A stretch of DNA of 11,678 bases from JAGDXZ01 sp049965975. GTDB lineage: Archaea > Micrarchaeota > Micrarchaeia > Micrarchaeales > CABMGC01. Below are positions 5,288 to 11,374 of this stretch, piece after piece (within the stretch, counting starts at the first letter, position 1; each line of letters opens with the position of its first letter). The translations under genes and the position numbers were made by a program. Below the pieces are notes generated by a model. It was not told where the DNA came from and ran no database searches. It saw nothing but the letters and a program-made list of their open reading frames with translations. The stretch lies in contig JBMFVN010000020.1 of the NCBI GenBank assembly GCA_049965975.1, positions 1-11,678 of the forward strand. The letters run 5' to 3'.

Positions 5288-5686
5288 ATGAAAGGACTTT
5301 CATCAAAAGTTACAAAGACCCTAATACCCGGCTCTGTGCTTACTTGTGCCGACAACAGCGGCGCAGACGAGCTCAGGATAGTGGGCAAGCTTGGAAAGGG
5401 AGGCAGGCACGGCGGGCTTGCCGCTTCAGGAGTAGGCGATGTGGTAGTTGCAAGCGTGATAAAGGGCACGCCTACCTATTTGAAAAAGCCTGTAAAAGTG
5501 ATAATAATCAGGCAGAGAGCGCCTATAAGAAGGGCAAACGGCATGCGCCTTGTGTTCGAGGACAACGCAGGAGTAATGGTCGGCGACGATTTTATGCCAG
5601 TAGGCACGGAAATAAAAGGGCCGATACCCAGGGAGGTTGTAGAGCGCTTCTCGAAGCTCGCTGGAATAGCCTCTAAAATAGTGTGA
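5288..5686 (+). CDS. rpl14: Large ribosomal subunit protein uL14
   Basis: 132 residues, matching the family length; it sits at the subunit interface near the factor site. GSVLTCADNSGADELRIVG (17-35) and GVGDVVVASVIKGTP and a RRANGMRLVFEDNAGVM stretch are the conserved blocks, ending IPREVVERFSKLAGIASKIV. A GTG at 5279 overlaps the uS17 stop and would add three residues, but ATG 5288 is preferred because the product then starts at the usual position and GTGA (5279-5282) lies 5 nt upstream as its binding site. Confidence 0.96.
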   Translation: MKGLSSKVTKTLIPGSVLTCADNSGADELRIVGKLGKGGRHGGLAASGVGDVVVASVIKGTPTYLKKPVKVIIIRQRAPIRRANGMRLVFEDNAGVMVGDDFMPVGTEIKGPIPREVVERFSKLAGIASKIV

Positions 5687-5691
5687 TGCTA

Positions 5692-6084
5692 ATGGTCATT
5701 GTTCAAAGCTCAAAGCCAAGAAAGCAGAGAATTGCAAGATACAGGGCAGGCATGCACATAAAGCAGCACTTTGCACACGCGCACATATCAAAGGAGCTAA
5801 GGGAAAAGCTCCAGATAAAGCTAAGAAGCATACAGCTCAGGCGCGGCGACACTGTGAAGGTAATGGCAGGAGCAATGAAAGGCAAGACAGGCAAAGTACA
5901 CAGCATAAGCCTGCAGAAGGGCAGAGCCGAAATAGAGGGCATAACGAGAAAAAATGCGAAAGGCAAGGAGACGTTTATTCCTATAAGCATTTCTAATCTA
6001 TACATAACAGACCTTGACATGAGCGACAAGCTCAGGGCTGCAAAAATAGAGAATGCAAAGCCAAAGGCTAAGGTGAACGCATGA
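5692..6084 (+). CDS. rpl24: Large ribosomal subunit protein uL24
   Basis: 130 residues of the archaeal/eukaryotic form, an early assembly protein at the exit-tunnel side. The basic N-terminus with SSKPRKQRIARYRAG and HAHISKELREKL leads into a KOW motif: LRRGDTVKVMAGAMKGKTGKV (written as LRRGDTVKV, MAGAMKGKTGKV), then RAEIEGITRKNAKG. Earlier starts (GTG 5683, ATG 5686) exist, but GTGAT at 5683-5687 stands 4 nt before ATG 5692, which fixes the start. The binding site contains the uL14 stop codon. Confidence 0.94.
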   Translation: MVIVQSSKPRKQRIARYRAGMHIKQHFAHAHISKELREKLQIKLRSIQLRRGDTVKVMAGAMKGKTGKVHSISLQKGRAEIEGITRKNAKGKETFIPISISNLYITDLDMSDKLRAAKIENAKPKAKVNA

Positions 6085-6761
6085 GCAACAAGGGAAATAG
6101 CAGACATTTGAAGAGGCTTGCTGCAAGCGCATACGCTGGCACGCACAGGAAAGAGGCAAAGTATTTGCTAAAGCCTAGGCCCGGCAGGCACAGCGTTGAG
6201 CAGAGCATAACGCTTGCTTCGCTGATCAGGGACAAGATAGCATATGCAAAGACCCTCAAGGAAGCGGAAAGCGTAATAAAGAAAGGCAACATCGAGCTTA
6301 ACGGCAAAATTGTAAAGGATGAGAAGCAAGCAGTAGGATTTGGAGACTTGGTGCACATAGTGCCCACAAACGAGTACTTTGCAATAGGAGTAAACAGGCA
6401 GGGCGCGATAAGTGTTAGCAAGGCATCGAGCGATGCAAAGCGCATTGCAAAAATAGTAGGCAAATACGTGACAAAGCACAAAAAGATCATGCTTAGGCTT
6501 CACGACGGCACAGTTGTGGCTGCACCTGATGGCGCAAAGGTAAACGATTCTGTTGTATTGGCGGAAGGAAAGGTTGAAAGGCTTGTAAAGTTCGAGCCAG
6601 GGGTGCAGTGCGTTGTCTACAAAGGCAGGCACACAGGCGAAATAGGCAAGCTCAAGTCTATAAAACCTGGAACTGCCCAGTCTAAGGCAACAGTAGAGCT
6701 TGAAGCAAAAAGCGGCATCATACAGACTCTTGCCGAAAACATAATAGCAGTAGGTGCGTAA
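6081..6761 (+). CDS. rps4e: Small ribosomal subunit protein eS4
   Basis: 226 residues, near the archaeal size; absent from bacteria, it is part of the small-subunit body. The N-terminal HLKRLAASAYAGTHRKEAKY and LKPRPGRHSVEQSITL are typical, followed by an S4-like RNA-binding region (AESVIKKGNIELNGKIVKDE, about 70-90) and a KOW-like segment with CVVYKGRHTGEIGKL. ATG 6081 overlaps the uL24 stop as ATGA, and GGTGA lies 4 nt upstream inside uL24. It ends with TAA, one of the few non-TGA stops in this operon. Confidence 0.95.
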   Translation: MSNKGNSRHLKRLAASAYAGTHRKEAKYLLKPRPGRHSVEQSITLASLIRDKIAYAKTLKEAESVIKKGNIELNGKIVKDEKQAVGFGDLVHIVPTNEYFAIGVNRQGAISVSKASSDAKRIAKIVGKYVTKHKKIMLRLHDGTVVAAPDGAKVNDSVVLAEGKVERLVKFEPGVQCVVYKGRHTGEIGKLKSIKPGTAQSKATVELEAKSGIIQTLAENIIAVGA

Positions 6762-6762
6762 T

Positions 6763-7305
6763 ATGCCTGAAGCAAAAGCAAACGAAGACAAAAACCCTAT
6801 GCAAGACATTTACTTGGAAAAGGTTACTCTCAACATAGGCATAGGCTCGAGCGAGGAAAAGTACGAAAACGCTAAAGAAATACTTAGAAGGCTTACAAAC
6901 CACACGCCGACGATGGCAAGGGCAAAGGAGAGAAAGCCCGAATTTGGAATAAAGAAGGGCCAGATAATAGGAGCGTATGTCACTGTAAGAAAGCAGGAAG
7001 CGGCCGAGCTCTTGAAGAGGGCTCTTGACGCAAAAGACAACACTGTAAAGCCCAGCAGCATATCGGGCAATTCGCTCAACTTTGGCATAGACGAGTACAT
7101 TTACTTCTCTAACATGAAATACGACCCTAAAATAGGAATGTTCGGCCTGAACGTGAACGCGTCTTTCGCAAGGAAGGGAATGAGGGTAAAGAGGAGAAGG
7201 CGCGCAAGGGGCAGTGTTGCAAAGAAGCACGAAACAATAAGCAGGGAGGAACTGATCGATTATATTTCAAAAAGGTTCAATACAAAAATAACAGAAGAGG
7301 AGTGA
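6763..7305 (+). CDS. rpl5: Large ribosomal subunit protein uL5
   Basis: 180 residues; with uL18 it binds 5S rRNA in the central protuberance. Family blocks are DIYLEKVTLNIGIG (13-26), NHTPTMARAKERKPEFGIKKG, RALDAKDNTVKPSSIS and FGIDEYIYFSNMKYDPKIGM. A short extension PEAKANEDKNP before the core is typical of archaea. GTG 6754 would add three residues but ATG 6763 follows the eS4 TAA after one base and is better; GGTG in the eS4 end may serve as binding site. The partner 5S gene lies in the same window at 2994-3108. Confidence 0.95.
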   Translation: MPEAKANEDKNPMQDIYLEKVTLNIGIGSSEEKYENAKEILRRLTNHTPTMARAKERKPEFGIKKGQIIGAYVTVRKQEAAELLKRALDAKDNTVKPSSISGNSLNFGIDEYIYFSNMKYDPKIGMFGLNVNASFARKGMRVKRRRRARGSVAKKHETISREELIDYISKRFNTKITEEE

Positions 7306-7309
7306 AAAC

Positions 7310-7468
7310 ATGAAAAGCGATTATGCTGATAGATATGAAGGCAAGGGCACAAGGAAGTGCAGGTTCTGCGGAACTTCAAAAGGGCTTATAAGAGTTTACG
7401 GCATATATGTTTGCAGGCGCTGCTTCAGGGAGCACGCTAAAGAGCTAGGATTTCAAAAATATCAGTGA
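7310..7468 (+). CDS. rps14: Small ribosomal subunit protein uS14, zinc-binding
   Basis: 52 residues, the short zinc form found in archaea. Four cysteines, C17 and C20 in KCRFCGTSKG, and C35 and C38 in VCRRCFREHAKELGF, form the zinc finger; the ending GFQKY is conserved. It is too short for common ORF length cut-offs. The uL5 stop is GAGTGA, and GTGA (7302-7305) sits 4 nt before ATG 7310 as ribosome binding site. Its own TGA then lies within the GTGAT used by uS8. Confidence 0.96.
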   Translation: MKSDYADRYEGKGTRKCRFCGTSKGLIRVYGIYVCRRCFREHAKELGFQKYQ

Positions 7469-7472
7469 TTTT

Positions 7473-7853
7473 ATGGACATTTTAGCTGATTCGCTCAACA
7501 AAATAAGAATTTACGAGCTGATAGGCAAGGACGAGTGCCTTCTCGCCTCTACAAAGCTCGTTAAGGCAGTTGTTGAGACATTAAAGAAGAACAACTATGT
7601 TGTGAGCGCTGAAGAGGTAAGCTCAGGTAAATTCAAGATGCTTAAGGTCAAGCTTGCAAGAAAGATAAACGATATCGGGGTAATAAAGCCCAGGCATGCT
7701 GTAAAGCTTGAGGAATACCAAAAGTACGAAGCAAGATACATTCCAAGCAAAAGCTTCGGCATACTGATTGTATCTACTCCGAAAGGGGTCATGAGCAACA
7801 CAGATGCGAAGGCTAACAATCTGGGCGGCAGGCTTTTGGCTTTTGTATACTGA
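7473..7853 (+). CDS. rps8: Small ribosomal subunit protein uS8
   Basis: 126 residues, close to the archaeal 130; it binds the central domain of 16S rRNA early in assembly. DILADSLNKIRIYELIGKDE is the N-terminal helix region, KINDIGVIKPRHAVKLEEYQ the middle, and YIPSKSFGILIVSTPKGVMS followed by GGRLLAFVY the conserved C-terminal signature containing the STPKGVM RNA-contacting loop. GTGAT (7465-7469) lies 3 nt before ATG 7473 and includes the uS14 stop codon. Confidence 0.96.
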   Translation: MDILADSLNKIRIYELIGKDECLLASTKLVKAVVETLKKNNYVVSAEEVSSGKFKMLKVKLARKINDIGVIKPRHAVKLEEYQKYEARYIPSKSFGILIVSTPKGVMSNTDAKANNLGGRLLAFVY

Positions 7854-7863
7854 AGTGTTTGAA

Positions 7864-8397
7864 ATGACAACCAGCTTGGAAATACCGCAGGGAGTAAAGA
7901 TAGAGATAGACCAGAGTGGCACAAGCATAAAGATAAGCGGCAAGCTAGGCTCAACTGTAAAGCATGCAAACCCTGCTTTGCTCAGCATAAGCTTGAAAGA
8001 AAACAAGCTAGAAATAGAAACAACTGACAACAAGAAAAGGCAAAACAAGGCGAAGCTTGCTGAGCAGGCACTTTCAAGCGAGATAAAGGCTGCAATGGAA
8101 GGCGTTCAAAACGGCATAACAAGGCACATGCGCGTAATCTATTCGCATTTCCCAATAAGCTTCGAGATAAAAGAAAACAAGGTCTTTGCCAAGAACTTTT
8201 TCGGCGAACACCTGCCGAGGGTTGCCAAGATAATAGGCGACACCAAGGTAGAGATAAAGGGGCAAGACGTAATTGTAACGGGCGTTGACCCTTATGACGT
8301 AGGCCAGACAGTTGCAAACCTATTCAAGCTTTCTTTCCAGAGAAACAAGGATCCGAGAATATTCCAAGACGGCATATACCTTGTTAGAGAAGAGTGA
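7864..8397 (+). CDS. rpl6: Large ribosomal subunit protein uL6
   Basis: 177 residues with the two repeated uL6 domains; it sits near the sarcin-ricin loop. The first domain has LEIPQGVKIEIDQSGTSIKI and GKLGSTVKHANPALL, the second has HFPISFEIKENKVFAKNFFG and VEIKGQDVIVTGVDPYDVGQ, and ITRHMRVIYSHFP is a family signature. An upstream GTG frame extends into uS8, but ATG 7864 gives the usual N-terminus. The binding site is weak: AGTG 7 nt upstream, without the GTGAT seen at other junctions. The 10-nt spacer after uS8 is among the longest in the operon. Confidence 0.95.
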   Translation: MTTSLEIPQGVKIEIDQSGTSIKISGKLGSTVKHANPALLSISLKENKLEIETTDNKKRQNKAKLAEQALSSEIKAAMEGVQNGITRHMRVIYSHFPISFEIKENKVFAKNFFGEHLPRVAKIIGDTKVEIKGQDVIVTGVDPYDVGQTVANLFKLSFQRNKDPRIFQDGIYLVREE

Positions 8398-8402
8398 TAC
8401 TT

Positions 8403-8753
8403 ATGAGCACAATAGTCAAAAAGAAAAAGCCAAAGTTTGCTGTGCCTAATCTCGGCGCTAAGCACAGGAAGCACGTCAAGGACAGATGGCGCGCACAGCG
8501 CGGCGACGACAACAAGCAAAGGATAGGCAAGAAATATCATGGCAACAGCCCAAAGATAGGCTACAAGAACAGTGCAGTGGCAAGGTTCAGGAACAGCAAG
8601 GGCCTGCTTGAGGTGCTTGTGCACAACGAGAAGGAGCTGCTTGAGCAAGCAAACAGGCAAGACGTTGCAGTAAGGCTTTACCATGCATTGTCAAGGCGCA
8701 AGAAAGAAGCATTAGAGCAAATCGCGAAAGAGCACAACATAAAGCTTGCATGA
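8403..8753 (+). CDS. rpl32e: Large ribosomal subunit protein eL32
   Basis: 116 residues, archaeal and eukaryotic only. A lysine-rich opening KKKKPKFAVPNLGAKHRKHV leads to the core QRIGKKYHGNSPKIGYKNSA, which matches the KxxGxxxxPxIGYxxxxxxR pattern of the family, then GLLEVLVHNEKELLEQANRQ and a C-terminal basic helix. A GTG at 8394 overlaps the uL6 stop, but ATG 8403 is the start: GTGAT (8394-8398), which contains the uL6 TGA, stands 4 nt upstream. Confidence 0.93.
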   Translation: MSTIVKKKKPKFAVPNLGAKHRKHVKDRWRAQRGDDNKQRIGKKYHGNSPKIGYKNSAVARFRNSKGLLEVLVHNEKELLEQANRQDVAVRLYHALSRRKKEALEQIAKEHNIKLA

Positions 8754-8766
8754 TGGTGGTGTTTGC

Positions 8767-9261
8767 ATGACAATAAAATTTGTAAAGCGCGTTGCTGGCG
8801 AACTTCTGCACAGGGGCGAGAATGCAATAAAAATAAAGGAGAGCGCAAGAAGTGACGCTGAAAAGGCGCTCACAAAAGACGATGTTAGGAAGCTGATAAA
8901 AGACGGAAGCGTTTATGCAGAATTGCCTAAGCACAATCTAAGCCTGCACGGCAAGCTGCTAAGGCAGAAGAGGGCAAAGGGAAGGAAGAGAGGCTACGGA
9001 AAGCGCAAGGGAACTGCAAAGGCGAGAGCCGGAAAGGTGTGGGAGCGCAAGGTTAGATCACAAAGGCTCCTGCTCAAGAGGCTCAAAGAAATTGGCAAGA
9101 TAAACACAAAGACGTTCGACAAGTTCTATGCTTCTATAAAAGGCAATGCATTTCCAGACAAGAGGTCTTTGCTCTTGCACCTTAGCGACGAGGGCGTAAA
9201 GGTGAGCGACGAGGAGCTTAAGCAAATAGAGGATTACATAAAGAAGAACTATTACAAGTGA
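8767..9261 (+). CDS. rpl19e: Large ribosomal subunit protein eL19
   Basis: 164 residues, archaeal and eukaryotic only, a strongly basic helical protein that bridges subunits. Conserved pieces are TKDDVRKLIKDGSVY, LRQKRAKGRKRGYGKRKGT and the basic segment AKARAGKVWERKVRSQRLLL, then INTKTFDKFYASIKGNAF. The frame remains open upstream to TTG 8746 inside eL32, but ATG 8767 has GGTGGTG (8755-8761) 5 nt upstream, and it starts the normal eL19 N-terminus. The 13-nt gap to eL32 is the largest in the operon. Confidence 0.94.
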   Translation: MTIKFVKRVAGELLHRGENAIKIKESARSDAEKALTKDDVRKLIKDGSVYAELPKHNLSLHGKLLRQKRAKGRKRGYGKRKGTAKARAGKVWERKVRSQRLLLKRLKEIGKINTKTFDKFYASIKGNAFPDKRSLLLHLSDEGVKVSDEELKQIEDYIKKNYYK

Positions 9262-9265
9262 GCAC

Positions 9266-9829
9266 ATGAAGAAGCTTGTCAAGAAACTTGAATTCAGGAG
9301 GAGAAGGGAAGGCCTTACCGACTATTCAAAGAGGCTTGCTCTTGTGAAGAGCGGCCTTTACAGAGTCGTAATCAGGAAAACAAACAGGCGCATAATAGGC
9401 CAGGTGATAGCATATGCGCCAAACGGCGACAGGGTGCTTGCAACCGCCAGCTCTGCCGAGCTTGCAAAGCTCGGCTGGCCTTCTAGGGCAAACAGGGCAA
9501 CAGCCTATTTGACAGGCATGCTCCTTGCAAATAAATTCAAAAAGCAGGACAAAGACGCAATACTTGACATAGGCCTGAGCTCTAACATAAAGGGTTCTGT
9601 TCCTTTCGCATTCGCACAGGGCTGCGTAGCCGGTGGAATGAAGCTGCGCGGCAAGTTCGAGATGAAGGAAAGCGAATACAACCTGTCGAATGTTGCAAAC
9701 TATGCGAAGCTGCTTAGCAAGGAACCGGAAAAGCTAAATAAGCAGTTCGGAGCATATATGAAAGCAGGCATAAAGCCTGAGCAGCTGCCGGAGCTGTTCA
9801 AGAGCGTTGTGCAGAAGATAAAGGCATGA
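9266..9829 (+). CDS. rpl18: Large ribosomal subunit protein uL18
   Basis: 187 residues, the long archaeal form; it binds 5S rRNA with uL5 in the central protuberance. Family blocks are LEFRRRREGLTDYSKRLALV, SGLYRVVIRKTNRRIIGQVI, AYLTGMLLANKF, AILDIGLSSNIKGS and FAFAQGCVAGGMKLRGKFEM. ATG 9266 is preceded by GTGA (9258-9261), which contains the eL19 stop, 4 nt upstream. The end GCATGA is followed by T, giving an ATGAT near-match for the next gene. Confidence 0.96.
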   Translation: MKKLVKKLEFRRRREGLTDYSKRLALVKSGLYRVVIRKTNRRIIGQVIAYAPNGDRVLATASSAELAKLGWPSRANRATAYLTGMLLANKFKKQDKDAILDIGLSSNIKGSVPFAFAQGCVAGGMKLRGKFEMKESEYNLSNVANYAKLLSKEPEKLNKQFGAYMKAGIKPEQLPELFKSVVQKIKA

Positions 9830-9833
9830 TAAA

Positions 9834-10496
9834 ATGGCGTTCAGGCAAAACACGAGAGAGGTAACTGAAGAAAAGGAGGCCTTCAGCATAGAGGCTTGGC
9901 AGCCCAAGACAAAGCTTGGGCAGATGGTCAAGCAGGGTGCGATAGTAAGCGTAGAGCAGATTTTCGCCATGGGCAAGCCCATAAAGGAAGTAGAGATAGT
10001 AGAGGCACTGCTGCCAAACCTTGAGAGCAAGGTGCTAGAAGTTGCAAGCGTTCAAAGAATGACAAAAGATACGCGAAAGCAGAAGTACAGGGTAACTGCA
10101 GTGGTAGGCGACAGAAACGGCCACGTTGGAGTTGGAGTAGGCAAGGGAGCAGAGATGAGGCCGACAGTAAGCTCGGCGATAAAGAACGCAAAGCTTCACG
10201 TTATTTCTGTAAAGTTCGGCTGCGGATCTTGGGAGTGCAACTGCGGTCTGCCTCACAGCCTGCCCATAGAGCTTGAAGCACGCTGCGGCAGCGCAGAGCT
10301 CATATTCAAGCCGGCGCCAAGAGGCGTAGGCATAGTTGCTGGCCCTATAGCCAAGCAGGTATTGGAGCTAAGCGGCATAAAAGATGTATGGACATTCTCA
10401 AGAGGCAGGACGAGGAACATATACAATACAGCAATGGCAACCTATCTGGCATTAAAGAAGCTCTCTGAAATGAAAAACGAGGAAAACATAAAATAA
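9834..10496 (+). CDS. rps5: Small ribosomal subunit protein uS5
   Basis: 220 residues; it sits at the mRNA entry side and acts in decoding fidelity. SVQRMTKDTRKQKYRVTAVV and GDRNGHVGVGVGKGAEMRPT form the double-stranded-RNA-binding-like N-domain, FGCGSWECNCGLPHSLPIEL and PAPRGVGIVAGPIAKQVLEL and GIKDVWTFSRGRTRNIYNTA the conserved rest. ATG 9834 lies 4 nt after the uL18 stop. It is the last gene of the operon and ends in TAA; the usual uL30, uL15 and secY do not follow. The purine-rich spacer after it has no strong T-run on this strand. Confidence 0.96.
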   Translation: MAFRQNTREVTEEKEAFSIEAWQPKTKLGQMVKQGAIVSVEQIFAMGKPIKEVEIVEALLPNLESKVLEVASVQRMTKDTRKQKYRVTAVVGDRNGHVGVGVGKGAEMRPTVSSAIKNAKLHVISVKFGCGSWECNCGLPHSLPIELEARCGSAELIFKPAPRGVGIVAGPIAKQVLELSGIKDVWTFSRGRTRNIYNTAMATYLALKKLSEMKNEENIK

Positions 10497-10540
10497 AAAG
10501 CAAAGCAAAGAAGTAAAGGAGTAAAGGAAATAAAGGGCCG
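10497..10540 (-). terminator. Probable terminator of the small heat-shock gene
   Basis: On the minus strand this stretch, 50 nt after the hsp20 stop, is rich in T tracts (CCCTTTATTTCC, TTTGCTTTGC, TTTTTATTTTATG), as used for archaeal termination. On the plus strand it is the purine-rich end of the ribosomal operon built from loosely repeated AAAG units. Confidence 0.4.
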
Positions 10541-10579
10541 CAAAAGCGCGCTGCTTGTTCTTGTTTACGATGGCTTAGT

Positions 10580-10608
10580 TCACTTCACGGTCACTTCACA
10601 GTCACTTC
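10580..10608. repeat. 11-bp tandem repeat spanning the hsp20 stop codon
   Basis: On the minus strand AAGTGACTGTG is followed by AAGTGACCGTG and then AAGTGA, so AAGTGA occurs three times with an 11-bp period. The middle AAGTGA contains the hsp20 stop codon; the third repeats the last codons beyond it. It looks like a local duplication of the gene's 3' end. Confidence 0.75.
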
Positions 10609-11040
10609 CTTGCCTTCTTCTTTTGCTTTCTTTATGCTTATCTCGAGTGTTCCGTCCTCGAATTTGGCATCAGCTGTGTCAGGAAGAACTTCTGTTGGCA
10701 GAGGTATGCTCCTGAAGTAGCTCGATGCCGCACGCTCGCTGTAGTAGTAGTTCTTGCCCTTCTCCTCCTTTTCCTTCTTTGTCTCCGCGCTTATCGTTAT
10801 GTTTGACTTGTTCACCTTCAGCTTTATGTCGTCCTTCTTTACTCCAGGCATGTCTGCTTTTACTGTTATGTGGTCTCCTTCGTCTATAAGGTCAACATCT
10901 GGCATCTTGGCAAAGTCTGAAAGCAGCGCGCTCGGCGCGTAGAACAGCGTGTCTAGATACTTGCTCAGCCTTTCTGGATAAAGCTCTGGAATTTCAGGCA
11001 TAAGCCACCTTCCGGTAGACCTATTCCTTCTTGCTACCAT
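10591..11040 (-). CDS. Small heat-shock protein (Hsp20/alpha-crystallin family)
   Basis: 149 residues; an ATP-independent holdase chaperone that keeps unfolding proteins soluble as large oligomers. The N-terminal arm (1-47) is followed by an alpha-crystallin domain: PDVDLIDEGDHITVKADMPG (47-66), VKKDDIKLKVNKSNITISAE and YFRSIPLPTEV, with the family signature AKFEDGTLEI (125-134, A-x-x-x-x-G-x-L). The tail VTV (146-148) stands where the I-x-I motif usually docks subunits. An open frame runs 41 codons further upstream but has no family sequence; ATG 11040 has GGGTGG 4 nt before it. A TATA-like AAAAATAAATATC (about 11074-11086) would give a short leader. It converges on uS5. Confidence 0.92.
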   Translation of the reverse strand: MVARRNRSTGRWLMPEIPELYPERLSKYLDTLFYAPSALLSDFAKMPDVDLIDEGDHITVKADMPGVKKDDIKLKVNKSNITISAETKKEKEEKGKNYYYSERAASSYFRSIPLPTEVLPDTADAKFEDGTLEISIKKAKEEGKEVTVK

Positions 11041-11073
11041 GCAACCACCCAATATAAATAAGCATGCAAGGAG

Positions 11074-11086
11074 ATATTTATTTTTT
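11074..11086 (-). promoter_or_regulatory. Putative TATA box of the small heat-shock gene
   Basis: AAAAATAAATATC on the minus strand lies 34-46 nt before the ATG at 11040, so the leader would be about 15 nt and would contain GGGTGG. I see no clear palindrome of the kind expected for a Phr-like heat-shock repressor site. Confidence 0.45.
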
Positions 11087-11197
11087 ACTCTTCCTAGCCT
11101 AACTTCGCCACTTTGAGCAGCGAGGTCTCTAACTTTTTGACCTAACCCAATTTGCCAAATCAATTTTTACCAGGCACATTGAGGTTTTTATCCATGT

Positions 11198-11227
11198 ATT
11201 TTAGTGGAAATTATTTTAGTGGAAATT
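11198..11227. repeat. Perfect 15-bp tandem repeat
   Basis: ATTTTAGTGGAAATT occurs twice, head to tail, without mismatch. It lies about 150 bp upstream of the ATPase gene. It may be a duplication or a pair of binding sites. Confidence 0.9.
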
Positions 11228-11345
11228 GCCAAAACCGCACTCTTTAGAGGCGCATGAGAGCGACTGCTGCCAAGGTTATTGCATACGCGTGTGTATCAAA
11301 AGATATATAAATGTCAATAAAAATAGGATCTTATAAAGGGAAGGA

Positions 11346-11354
11346 TTTATATAA
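11346..11354 (+). promoter_or_regulatory. TATA box of the ATPase gene
   Basis: TTTATATAA is centred 25 nt before the ATG at 11375, which predicts a leaderless transcript. Two further boxes, GATATATAAATG (near 11303-11314) and CTTATAAAG, lie upstream. Confidence 0.6.
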
Positions 11355-11374
11355 TTTCTTCCTCCTATATTATT

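Larger units (their letters stand above)
11041..11374. other. 334-bp intergenic region between divergent hsp20 and ATPase genes
   Basis: No convincing gene on either strand. It contains the hsp20 promoter on the left, a 15-bp tandem repeat at 11198-11227 in the middle, and a cluster of TATA-like boxes at about 11304-11354 on the right. The section 11101-11190 shows nothing I can name. Confidence 0.6.

Noticed and set aside
6168..6809. 213-codon minus-strand frame
   Set aside because: Entirely antisense to eS4; its aromatic- and cysteine-rich composition is an artefact of the purine-rich coding strand.
10497..10540. Possible simple-sequence or CRISPR-like repeat of AAAG units
   Set aside because: The units are short and irregular with no spacers; the stretch is better read as a purine-rich spacer and T-rich terminator on the other strand.
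11041..11163. 41-codon N-terminal extension of the small heat-shock protein
   Set aside because: The extension has no match to the family, and the internal ATG 11040 has a ribosome binding site and an upstream TATA box inside the would-be extension.
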